A stretch of 10,643 bases of DNA from positions 1-10,643 of the forward strand of contig JANDJZ010001210.1 in NCBI GenBank assembly GCA_027943245.1, in the 5' to 3' direction. This document shows positions 1 through 5,394 of the stretch, one piece after another. Position numbers and translations under genes: made by a program. The stretch's first letter is position 1, and every line of letters starts with the position of its first letter. The DNA is from Acanthamoeba sp. SK_2022b (lineage: Eukaryota > Discosea > Longamoebia > Acanthamoebidae). A model generated the notes under the pieces. The model did no database searches. It saw nothing but the letters and a program-made list of their open reading frames with translations, and had not been told where the DNA came from.

Positions 1-1
1 C

Positions 2-1771
2 CTCATCGGCCTGGGTACGGGAGCCGCCTTCCTCTACAGCGTGGTAGCGACCGTGGCACCACAGGTGTTTCCGGCTTCGTTCTTCTCCATGGGCCGCGTC
101 GGGGTGTACTTCGAGGCCGCGGCCGTCATCATCTCGCTGACCCTGCTGGGCCAGGTGCTGGAACTCAAGGCCCGCTCGCAGACCTCTGCGGCAATCAAGT
201 CGCTGCTGGGACTGGCGCCCAAGACCGCGCGCCGCATCGGCGCTGATGGGCGCGAGGAGGATGTGCCGCTCAGCCATGTGCACGTGGGCGATTTGCTGCG
301 CATCCGCCCCGGCGAGAAGGTGCCCGTCGACGGCGTGGTGCACGAGGGCAGTAGCGCGGTCGACGAGTCCATGCTGACCGGCGAGCCGCTGCCGGTGAGC
401 AAGCGCGCGGGCGACAAGGTGATCGGCGCCACACTCAACACCAGTGGTGCACTGGTCATGCGGTCGGAGCGCATCGGTTCTGACACCGTGCTCTCGCAGA
501 TCGTGCAGATGGTTGCCCAAGCTCAGCGCTCCAAGGCGCCCATGCAACGCATGGCCGACCTCGTCGCGGGCTACTTCGTGATGGTCGTGGTCGCCATCGC
601 GTTGACGACGCTCTTCGTCTGGGGGTTCTACGGGCCGCAACCGGCCTGGGTGTATGGGCTGATCAATGCCGTTGCGGTCCTCATCATCGCTTGCCCGTGC
701 GCGCTGGGCTTGGCCACACCGATGTCCATCATGGTGGCCACCGGCCGCGGCGCCACGCAGGGCGTGTTGTTCCGAGATGCCGCGGCGATCGAGAACCTGC
801 GCAAGGTCGATACGCTGGTCATCGACAAGACGGGCACCCTGACGCAAGGTCGTCCCGCCTTCGACCGAGCCGTCGCCGTTGCTGGCTTCACCGACCAGGA
901 GGTGCTTCGCCTGGCGGCCAGCCTGGACCAGGGCAGCGAGCACCCCTTGGCCGACGCCATCGTGCAGGCTGCCCGGGCCCAGGGGTTGCAACTCGCCAAG
1001 CCGCAAGGCTTCGAATCGGGGACCGGCATCGGCGTGCGAGGCAAGGTCGAGCAGCGCCAGTTGGCGCTGGGCAACACGGTGCTGATGCAGCAGGCGGGTG
1101 TTTCGGTTGATCCACTGGTGCCGCAGGCGGAGGCGCTGCGCAGCGAGGGCGCGAGCGTCATGTACCTGGCGGTCGACGGTCAGCTTGCCGGCCTGCTGGC
1201 CGTGTCCGATCCGGTCAAGGACAGCACCCCTGAGGCTTTGGCCGCGCTCAAGGCGGCCGGCCTGCGCGTCATCATGGCCACCGGTGATGGACATACCACC
1301 GCCAAGGCGGTGGGTGCCCGCCTGGGCATCGACGAGGTCCATGGCGAGGTCAAGCCGGCCGACAAGCTGCAGTTGATCGAGCGTCTGCAGAAGGAAGGCC
1401 GTGTCGTCGCCATGGCGGGTGACGGCATCAACGATGCACCGGCTCTGGCCAAGGCGGACGTGGGCATCGCCATGGGCACGGGCACCGACGTGGCGATGAA
1501 CAGCGCGCAGGTGACCCTGGTCAAGGGTGACCTTCGGGGCATCGCCGTGGCGCGCACGCTTTCGGTCGACACGGTGCGCAACATGAAGCAAAACCTCGTG
1601 TTCGCTTTTCTCTACAACGCGCTCGGCATCCCGGTTGCTGCCGGCGTGCTCTATCCCTTCACGGGCTGGCTGCTGTCCCCCTTGATCGCGGCTCTGGCCA
1701 TGAGCCTCAGTTCGGCGTCGGTGGTCGGCAACGCCTTGCGCCTGCGTGGTGCCGGGCCCCGAGGGCAATGA
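2..1771 (+). CDS. copA: Copper-exporting P1B-type ATPase CopA (5' end outside window)
   Basis: This inner-membrane pump uses ATP to move Cu(I) out of the cytoplasm. The frame is open from the left edge (first whole codon at 2), and 589 residues plus the stop are present; the N-terminal metal-binding domain and first helices lie upstream. Visible in order are: the actuator TGE (377-385), a membrane helix with the metal-site CPC (691-699), the phosphorylation DKTG (824-835), the nucleotide-binding SEHPL (HP at 941-946), the hinge GDGIND (1418-1435), and two C-terminal helices carrying NALG and MSLSS. CPC with the YN and MSLSS residues is the Cu(I)/Ag(I) class rather than the Zn/Cd class. The first in-frame GTG (41) falls inside a membrane helix and is not a plausible start. 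The next genes, copC and copD, suggest a copper-resistance operon. Silver transport is the main alternative substrate. Confidence 0.95.
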   Translation, partial: LIGLGTGAAFLYSVVATVAPQVFPASFFSMGRVGVYFEAAAVIISLTLLGQVLELKARSQTSAAIKSLLGLAPKTARRIGADGREEDVPLSHVHVGDLLRIRPGEKVPVDGVVHEGSSAVDESMLTGEPLPVSKRAGDKVIGATLNTSGALVMRSERIGSDTVLSQIVQMVAQAQRSKAPMQRMADLVAGYFVMVVVAIALTTLFVWGFYGPQPAWVYGLINAVAVLIIACPCALGLATPMSIMVATGRGATQGVLFRDAAAIENLRKVDTLVIDKTGTLTQGRPAFDRAVAVAGFTDQEVLRLAASLDQGSEHPLADAIVQAARAQGLQLAKPQGFESGTGIGVRGKVEQRQLALGNTVLMQQAGVSVDPLVPQAEALRSEGASVMYLAVDGQLAGLLAVSDPVKDSTPEALAALKAAGLRVIMATGDGHTTAKAVGARLGIDEVHGEVKPADKLQLIERLQKEGRVVAMAGDGINDAPALAKADVGIAMGTGTDVAMNSAQVTLVKGDLRGIAVARTLSVDTVRNMKQNLVFAFLYNALGIPVAAGVLYPFTGWLLSPLIAALAMSLSSASVVGNALRLRGAGPRGQ

Positions 1772-1823
1772 CCGGTCAAGAACTGAACCAGGAGGTCGCT
1801 ATCGCGCCACACAACCATCTGAT

Positions 1824-1856
1824 CGGACTGCGCTCCATCGAGCCGCGTGCAGTCCG
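1824..1856 (+). other. Bulged hairpin in the copA-copC leader
   Basis: CGGACTGC (1824-1831) pairs perfectly with GCAGTCCG (1849-1856). Inside it GCTC (1832-1835) pairs with GAGC (1840-1843) around a CATC tetraloop. Together they give a 12-bp stem with one 5-nt bulge (CGCGT, 1844-1848). No T-run follows, so it is not a standard terminator. It sits about 47 nt before the copC start and could be an mRNA stability, processing or leader-control element; that role is inference. Confidence 0.5.
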
Positions 1857-1892
1857 TGTTCGCTCAATCCCCCAACCTTTCAACACCAAGAT

Positions 1893-1897
1893 AGGAA
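1893..1897 (+). promoter_or_regulatory. copC ribosome binding site
   Basis: AGGAA lies 5 nt upstream of the ATG at 1903. This decides the start: the frame is also open back to an ATG at 1768 that overlaps the copA stop, but the extra 45 codons are not CopC-like and would bury the signal peptide. Confidence 0.75.
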
Positions 1898-1902
1898 CTT
1901 CC

Positions 1903-2289
1903 ATGACCCGCTCTGCACTGATTGCCAAACTCATCACGCCGATCGCCGCCAGCCTGTTCGCGACCGCCGCTTTCGCGCATCCCGCGCTGGTGTCTTCCAC
2001 GCCCGCCGACAAGTCCGAAGTCGATGCCCCGGCGACCATCGAGCTGAAATTCACCGAGACGCTCGTGCCGCAGTTTTCGGCGGCTAACCTTGTGATGACA
2101 GGCATGCCGGGCATGCCCAACCACGGCAACATGAAGATCAACGCCAGCGTGGCTGCTGCCGGCGACGGAAAGACCATGGTGATCACACCTGCGCAGCCGC
2201 TGCGCGCCGGCGACTACCGCGTTGAATGGCGTGCCGTTTCCTCAGACACGCATCCGATCACGGGCAATGTGAGCTTCAAGGTCAAGTAA
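1903..2289 (+). CDS. copC: Periplasmic copper-binding protein CopC
   Basis: This small periplasmic copper carrier has 128 residues, about the usual family size. Residues 1-25 form a signal peptide ending AFA, so the mature protein begins with His26, the usual first Cu(II) ligand. Asp115 and His117 near the C-terminus (SSDTHPITG) complete the expected Cu(II) site. A methionine-rich loop (Met65, Met68, Met71, His74, Met77) matches the Cu(I) site of CopC proteins, so both sites look intact. The ATG at 1903 is chosen because of its AGGAA ribosome site and because the signal peptide starts there. The copD start follows 4 bp after the stop, so the two are very likely co-translated. The 131 bp separating it from copA holds a hairpin. 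Confidence 0.93.
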   Translation: MTRSALIAKLITPIAASLFATAAFAHPALVSSTPADKSEVDAPATIELKFTETLVPQFSAANLVMTGMPGMPNHGNMKINASVAAAGDGKTMVITPAQPLRAGDYRVEWRAVSSDTHPITGNVSFKVK

Positions 2290-2293
2290 GCCG

Positions 2294-3232
2294 ATGGCCG
2301 GGGATTGGTTGACCATCGCATTGCGCCTGGCGCTGTACCTGGACTTGGCGGCGGCTTTTGGCGTCGCCTTGTTCGCTCTGTACGCGCTGGGCCGCGACGA
2401 GCGATCCTCGGCGGTTGCACATCGCTTCAGGACCTTGGTCGGTGCTGCCGCGGCTCTCGGAATCGTGCTCTCGGTTTGGGCGCTGACCGTCCTGGCCAAG
2501 GCGATGTCGGGTGCCCAGAGCTATGCGGAGCTGACGACGCACGTCTTCGAAATGCTCATCACGGGGACGCACATGGGGATCTCATGGTGCGTGCGCATCA
2601 TGGCGCTGCTGCTGTGCGTGCTGTTGGCCGTGCTAAGGCTCAATCCGACGCTGCGCTTCGTGGGCTTGGCAGCCTCGAGCGGTACGGCCCTGGCAACGCT
2701 CGCCTGGGTGGGGCACGGGGCCATGGATGACGGGCTGCGCGGATACTTTCACCTCGGCAATGACATCGCGCATCTGTGGACTGCCGGAGCCTGGGTCGGC
2801 GCCATCGTAGCGTTCCTGCTGCTGGCGACGTTGAGGAGCGACCGAGCACTCGATGCACCACAAAGCATGCTGCGACTGCTGAGTCGCACGTCCAACGGCT
2901 TTGCCCGCATCGGCACGCTGATCGTGATCGTGCTTACGGCGAGCGGAATCCTCAACTACCTACTGATCGTTGGGCCCTCGATCGGGCCACTGTTCTCGAC
3001 GCCGCGCGGCGGAAGGCTGTGCCGCCAGCTGGCGCTGGTCGGGGGTATGCTCGCGCTGGCAGCGGCGAATCGATACAGGTTGAGTCCCGGCCTCCAGGCC
3101 TCGCTTGAATCAGGCAATACAGGCACGGCTGTCGCCAAGCTGAGGCGAAGTTTGTCTGCGGAAGCAACTCTTGCGGTGCTTGTCATGGCAAGCGTCGCCT
3201 GGCTTGGCATTCTGTCTCCGACGCAGGTGTGA
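2294..3232 (+). CDS. copD: Copper resistance membrane protein CopD
   Basis: This 312-residue inner-membrane protein works with CopC in moving copper across, or handling it at, the inner membrane. Eight hydrophobic segments can be counted, near residues 8-32, 48-69, 93-115, 120-140, 157-180, 203-227, 242-260 and 291-308. Histidines 141, 153 and 160 cluster around the fourth and fifth helices (GHG, YFHLGND, HLW) and are likely metal or haem ligands, as is typical of the CopD family. The start lies 4 bp after copC with no strong ribosome site of its own, which fits translational coupling. No terminator is visible after the stop; 129 bp of non-coding sequence follows before the copK-like gene. 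Confidence 0.9.
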   Translation: MAGDWLTIALRLALYLDLAAAFGVALFALYALGRDERSSAVAHRFRTLVGAAAALGIVLSVWALTVLAKAMSGAQSYAELTTHVFEMLITGTHMGISWCVRIMALLLCVLLAVLRLNPTLRFVGLAASSGTALATLAWVGHGAMDDGLRGYFHLGNDIAHLWTAGAWVGAIVAFLLLATLRSDRALDAPQSMLRLLSRTSNGFARIGTLIVIVLTASGILNYLLIVGPSIGPLFSTPRGGRLCRQLALVGGMLALAAANRYRLSPGLQASLESGNTGTAVAKLRRSLSAEATLAVLVMASVAWLGILSPTQV

Positions 3233-3361
3233 TCTCTTGATTTCGATTCCATGACGAAGCATGAGCGCGATGTAATGGCGACGTCAGCGCTTTGACGAGA
3301 CCAGGCTTCTAAATTAGCGGTGCGGCGGAATTCTCTCGTCGTCAATTTTAAGAAGCTAATC

Positions 3362-3646
3362 ATGAAGTCACGCATTCTTGTTGTTGCCCTGCTGAGTGTT
3401 CTCGCTGCGCCCGCGTTTGCCGGTGATGCGGCTGCTCATGCCGCCAAAGAAATGATCCCACTGAACAATGGAGGGACGCTGTACTTCTTCAAAGATGGAC
3501 GCATGGCGCAAGAGGATTGCTTTGGGCGTGCTGTGCACCAGAAGATTGGTTCGTCTGTAGTCACGAAGGATGGGCTGATGGTCACCATCACCAGCAATGA
3601 AGTTGCTCCCCTCAGCTCGCTGCTTGAACAGGATCACGGCGGGTAA
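3362..3646 (+). CDS. copK: CopK-family small exported protein lacking the Cu(I) methionines
   Basis: CopK is a small periplasmic copper-binding protein known from Cupriavidus plasmid cop clusters. This protein has 94 residues: a signal peptide of about 20 (ending AFA) and a mature part aligning without gaps to CopK from about residue 29 to the HGG tail. Shared anchors are LYFFKDGRM, FGR, TKDG and NEV. Using my recollection that CopK holds Cu(I) through Met28, Met38, Met44 and Met54 (mature numbering), the equivalent positions here are Gln50, Gln60, Val66 and Ile76, so all four are lost. Met48 is kept, and Cys53 and His59 are new possible ligands. The start at 3362 is chosen over one 14 codons upstream because the signal peptide begins there; a weak AAGAAG precedes it. 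Family membership is firm; copper binding is doubtful. Confidence 0.75.
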   Translation: MKSRILVVALLSVLAAPAFAGDAAAHAAKEMIPLNNGGTLYFFKDGRMAQEDCFGRAVHQKIGSSVVTKDGLMVTITSNEVAPLSSLLEQDHGG

Positions 3647-3694
3647 TTCACGCGATCTGCTGATGCCTCCCAATGGCGTCAGAAAGAAGTCCCA

Positions 3695-3719
3695 GCGCCT
3701 GTCCGATTCGGATAGGCGC
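3695..3719. repeat. 25-bp near-perfect palindrome between copK-like gene and lysR
   Basis: Arms 3695-3705 and 3709-3719 are 11 bp each (GCGCCTGTCCG and CGGATAGGCGC) around ATT, with one G/T mismatch that would be a wobble pair in RNA. No T-run follows, so it is either an atypical terminator for the copper genes or a DNA-binding site upstream of the LysR gene. It marks roughly where the copper cargo ends and the transfer module begins. Confidence 0.5.
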
Positions 3720-3756
3720 ATGGCCTTCAGTGACTACCCCGGACAGAAGATTCAAT

Positions 3757-3775
3757 GTGTAGGTTCAAATAACAC
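3757..3775 (+). promoter_or_regulatory. Candidate LysR-type regulator binding box (GTGT-N11-ACAC)
   Basis: GTGT (3757-3760) and ACAC (3772-3775) are inverted halves separated by exactly 11 nt, which satisfies the T-N11-A rule of LysR-type operators. The box ends 18 nt before the GTG start of the LysR gene, a position suited to negative autoregulation. It is a short motif, so chance occurrence is possible. Confidence 0.4.
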
Positions 3776-3780
3776 TTATT

Positions 3781-3785
3781 AGGAG
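3781..3785 (+). promoter_or_regulatory. Ribosome binding site supporting a GTG start for the LysR gene
   Basis: AGGAG lies 8 nt before the GTG at 3794. This supports GTG as the initiation codon, and the protein from there begins with the standard MELRHLRCF opening of LysR-type regulators. Confidence 0.8.
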
Positions 3786-3793
3786 ATTAGTTT

Positions 3794-4720
3794 GTGGAGC
3801 TTCGTCATCTACGATGTTTCCTCGCTGTAGCAGAGGAGCTTCACTTTGCCCGCGCTGCCGAGCGGTTGCACATCGACCAATCTCCGTTATCTCGCACCAT
3901 CAAGGAGTTGGAGGAAGAACTCGGCGCACGCCTGTTTGTCCGCACCACTCGCAGCACACAACTGACCCGCGCTGGACGGCTGTTTCTGGAGCACGTTCAG
4001 CGAGTCTTTACAGTGCTGGAGCAGGCCCGCGATAGTGTTAAGTCCGCCGCCAACGGCTTTTGCGGCCAGTTGCGTATTGCCTTGTCCGATGGCGTCACGC
4101 CTTCGCGCCTGCCGGCATTGCTGGCGCGCAGCCGCGAAGAAGACCCCGAGGTGGAAATCCGATTGTTCGAGGTGCCCCTGGATCAGCAGATCAAGGGGCT
4201 TCATAGCGACCTGTATGACGCGGGCTTCTCGATGGCAGAGGATGCAGGTGATGGCATCATCGTCACTCCTGCATGGGAAGACGAATTGATGGTTGCGGTA
4301 CCAGCCCGCCATCCGGTGCTTGCCTTCAAACAGATCCCGCTGAAGGAGGTGCTGCGCCATCCGCTGGTGCTGGGCGACCCAGCAGTGTGCGAAGGCCACG
4401 CACGCCAGGTCGATCGGTTCCTACGCACATGCGGACAAGAGCCGCTGATCGCGCAGCGCGTGGCGACCTTCGACGTGATGATGACTTTAGTCTCCGCTGG
4501 CTTAGCATTGGGCTTGGCGGGCGAGGCGCATATTGCTTCCAGCCGCGAGCCGGGAGTCGTGGCCCGGCGCTTGGCGGGCAAGCCGACTATGCTCATGACC
4601 TATCTGCTGCGCCGCGATACGGAGCCGTCAGAAATGCTGGCTCGATTTATCGAACGAGTAGATTTTATTGATGCGGCTGATGAACTCGGCATCCCCGAAG
4701 ACCTTCCACGCGACCGATAG
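3794..4720 (+). CDS. LysR-type transcriptional regulator of the transfer module
   Basis: This DNA-binding regulator has 308 residues, the normal LysR-type length. The N-terminal winged helix-turn-helix spans about residues 1-60, with the recognition region near 18-37 (ARAAERLHIDQSPLSRTIKE), followed by the linker helix to about 88. The rest (about 91-295) is the two-lobed effector-binding domain. Translation starts at GTG with a good AGGAG. The eexN gene begins 13 bp after the stop, so the two form one unit ending at the terminator near 5012-5045. The order LysR - EexN - TraG - CopG - Trb is the one found in Tn4371-like ICEs, so the regulator more likely controls transfer genes than copper genes. 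Its ligand cannot be told from sequence. A candidate self-binding box lies just upstream. Confidence 0.9.
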   Translation: MELRHLRCFLAVAEELHFARAAERLHIDQSPLSRTIKELEEELGARLFVRTTRSTQLTRAGRLFLEHVQRVFTVLEQARDSVKSAANGFCGQLRIALSDGVTPSRLPALLARSREEDPEVEIRLFEVPLDQQIKGLHSDLYDAGFSMAEDAGDGIIVTPAWEDELMVAVPARHPVLAFKQIPLKEVLRHPLVLGDPAVCEGHARQVDRFLRTCGQEPLIAQRVATFDVMMTLVSAGLALGLAGEAHIASSREPGVVARRLAGKPTMLMTYLLRRDTEPSEMLARFIERVDFIDAADELGIPEDLPRDR

Positions 4721-4733
4721 TAGGAATAAGGCT

Positions 4734-4961
4734 ATGAACAAAGTGATATTGCTGATATTGGTCACTGCACTGCCTGCATGCGGTCCTTCTCAACCTTCGG
4801 AAACCGTGGATGCGCTCGTAGCCAATCCCGAACGCATCAAAGAGATTCAACGTCAATGCAAGGAAGACCGCGCGAAGGTTGGCGACGAACTATGTCTGCG
4901 TGCTGCCGAAGCCGCCAAACGGCGATTTTTCGGTGATCGGCCCGAGCAGAAATCCAAGTAG
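4734..4961 (+). CDS. eexN: EexN-family entry-exclusion lipoprotein
   Basis: Entry-exclusion lipoproteins sit in the membrane of cells that carry a conjugative element and block receipt of a second copy. This 75-residue protein has a short hydrophobic leader and a lipobox-like LPAC ending at Cys16, the expected lipidated residue; Pro at the -2 position is unusual but tolerated. The mature part shows the EexN pattern: VDALVANPERIKEIQRQC, then a second cysteine twelve residues on (Cys42 and Cys54) in a GDELC context, then an alanine-rich charged helix. The start at 4734 is preferred to one 22 codons upstream, inside lysR, because AGGAA lies 7 nt before it and the leader begins there. A terminator follows about 50 bp after the stop. 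Family assignment is from motif recognition. Confidence 0.8.
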   Translation: MNKVILLILVTALPACGPSQPSETVDALVANPERIKEIQRQCKEDRAKVGDELCLRAAEAAKRRFFGDRPEQKSK

Positions 4962-4972
4962 GTTATCTCTCG

Positions 4973-4988
4973 GTCGCATCGCTGCGAC
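4973..4988 (+). repeat. Small perfect hairpin after eexN
   Basis: GTCGCA and TGCGAC pair perfectly around TCGC. It lies between the eexN stop and the main terminator and may help protect the 3' end of the lysR-eexN transcript. The stem is short, so significance is uncertain. Confidence 0.3.
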
Positions 4989-5011
4989 GAAGTTCTCGCT
5001 GTTACCTCACT

Positions 5012-5045
5012 ACGCCGCAATGCGCTCGCGCTTGCGGCGTTTTTA
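5012..5045 (+). terminator. Rho-independent terminator after lysR-eexN
   Basis: ACGCCGCAA (5012-5020) and TTGCGGCGT (5032-5040) form a perfect 9-bp GC-rich stem around an 11-nt loop, followed at once by TTTTTATT. It separates the regulator/exclusion unit from traG, so traG and the trb genes should need their own promoter. Confidence 0.88.
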
Positions 5046-5178
5046 TTGCTTTCGCCTCTAAAGGAAATCTGACTTTTTGGGCCTAAATTGCCGCCACATC
5101 GGCCTTTGACCGACCTGCGCGAACGCCTTGATCCTCAGTGCTGCGGCACCTCTGTGTGCCGTGATCGGAGGCGAGGTT
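5046..5178 (+). promoter_or_regulatory. traG leader region, expected to hold the traG-trb promoter
   Basis: This 133-bp non-coding stretch lies between the terminator and traG. A TTGACC at 5106-5111 has only a poor -10 match 17 bp on (TGATCC), so no promoter can be named with confidence. CGGCAC (5144-5149) and GTGCCG (5156-5161) form a hairpin ending 5 nt before the ribosome site GGAGG (5167-5171), which is 7 nt before the ATG at 5179. The strong GGAGG decides this ATG over an in-frame one at 5128. Confidence 0.45.
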
Positions 5179-5278
5179 ATGCAAGGGACGAACGTGCTGT
5201 TTGGTCAGATCGCCGTGGTATTCGGCATCGTGATCGCTGGGGTGTGGAGCGCCACACAATGGACAGCAGCAACCCTTG

Positions 5279-5284
5279 GCTATC
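5279..5284. repeat. Left target-site duplication of the IS
   Basis: GCTATC directly precedes the left IS end and is repeated exactly at 6362-6367. Six bases is the duplication size of IS481 itself, and the sequence matches most of the NCTAGN target reported for that element. Confidence 0.85.
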
Positions 5285-5302
5285 TGTCGCATCCCGGACG
5301 AT
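5285..5302. repeat. IS left inverted repeat
   Basis: TGTCGCATCCCGGACGAT matches the inverse of the right end at 17 of 18 positions, with the only difference at position 13 (G versus T). Confidence 0.9.
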
Positions 5303-5394
5303 TGCATAGACTCTAAACGCTATCCACTCTTCATGGCCCGAGCCGTTCTAAAGGAGTTGATAGAGTCCTTGCAATCCACCCAGGGAGTGAAGCC

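Noticed and set aside
1768..1902. N-terminal extension of copC starting at the ATGA overlap with copA
   Set aside because: The extra 45 residues are not CopC-like and precede an ordinary signal peptide that has its own ribosome site at 1893-1897.
3292..3315. TTGACG plus TAAATT as a sigma-70 promoter for the copK-like gene
   Set aside because: The spacer is only 12 bp, too short for a working promoter; no better -10 element is found at 16-18 bp.
3597..3782. Small 61-codon + strand ORF between the copK-like gene and lysR
   Set aside because: It starts inside the copK-like gene, has no ribosome site, crosses the 25-bp palindrome and the LysR box, and has no recognisable protein features.
4973..4988. 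GGTCGCATCGC resembles the IS end TGTCGCATCCC, suggesting a second IS remnant
   Set aside because: The likeness is only about 8 bp, it is part of its own small hairpin, and no transposase remnant or flanking repeat accompanies it.
5128..5178. Earlier ATG for traG
   Set aside because: The ATG at 5179 has GGAGG at 7 nt and gives the usual short N-terminus before the first helix; the 17 extra codons overlap the leader hairpin.
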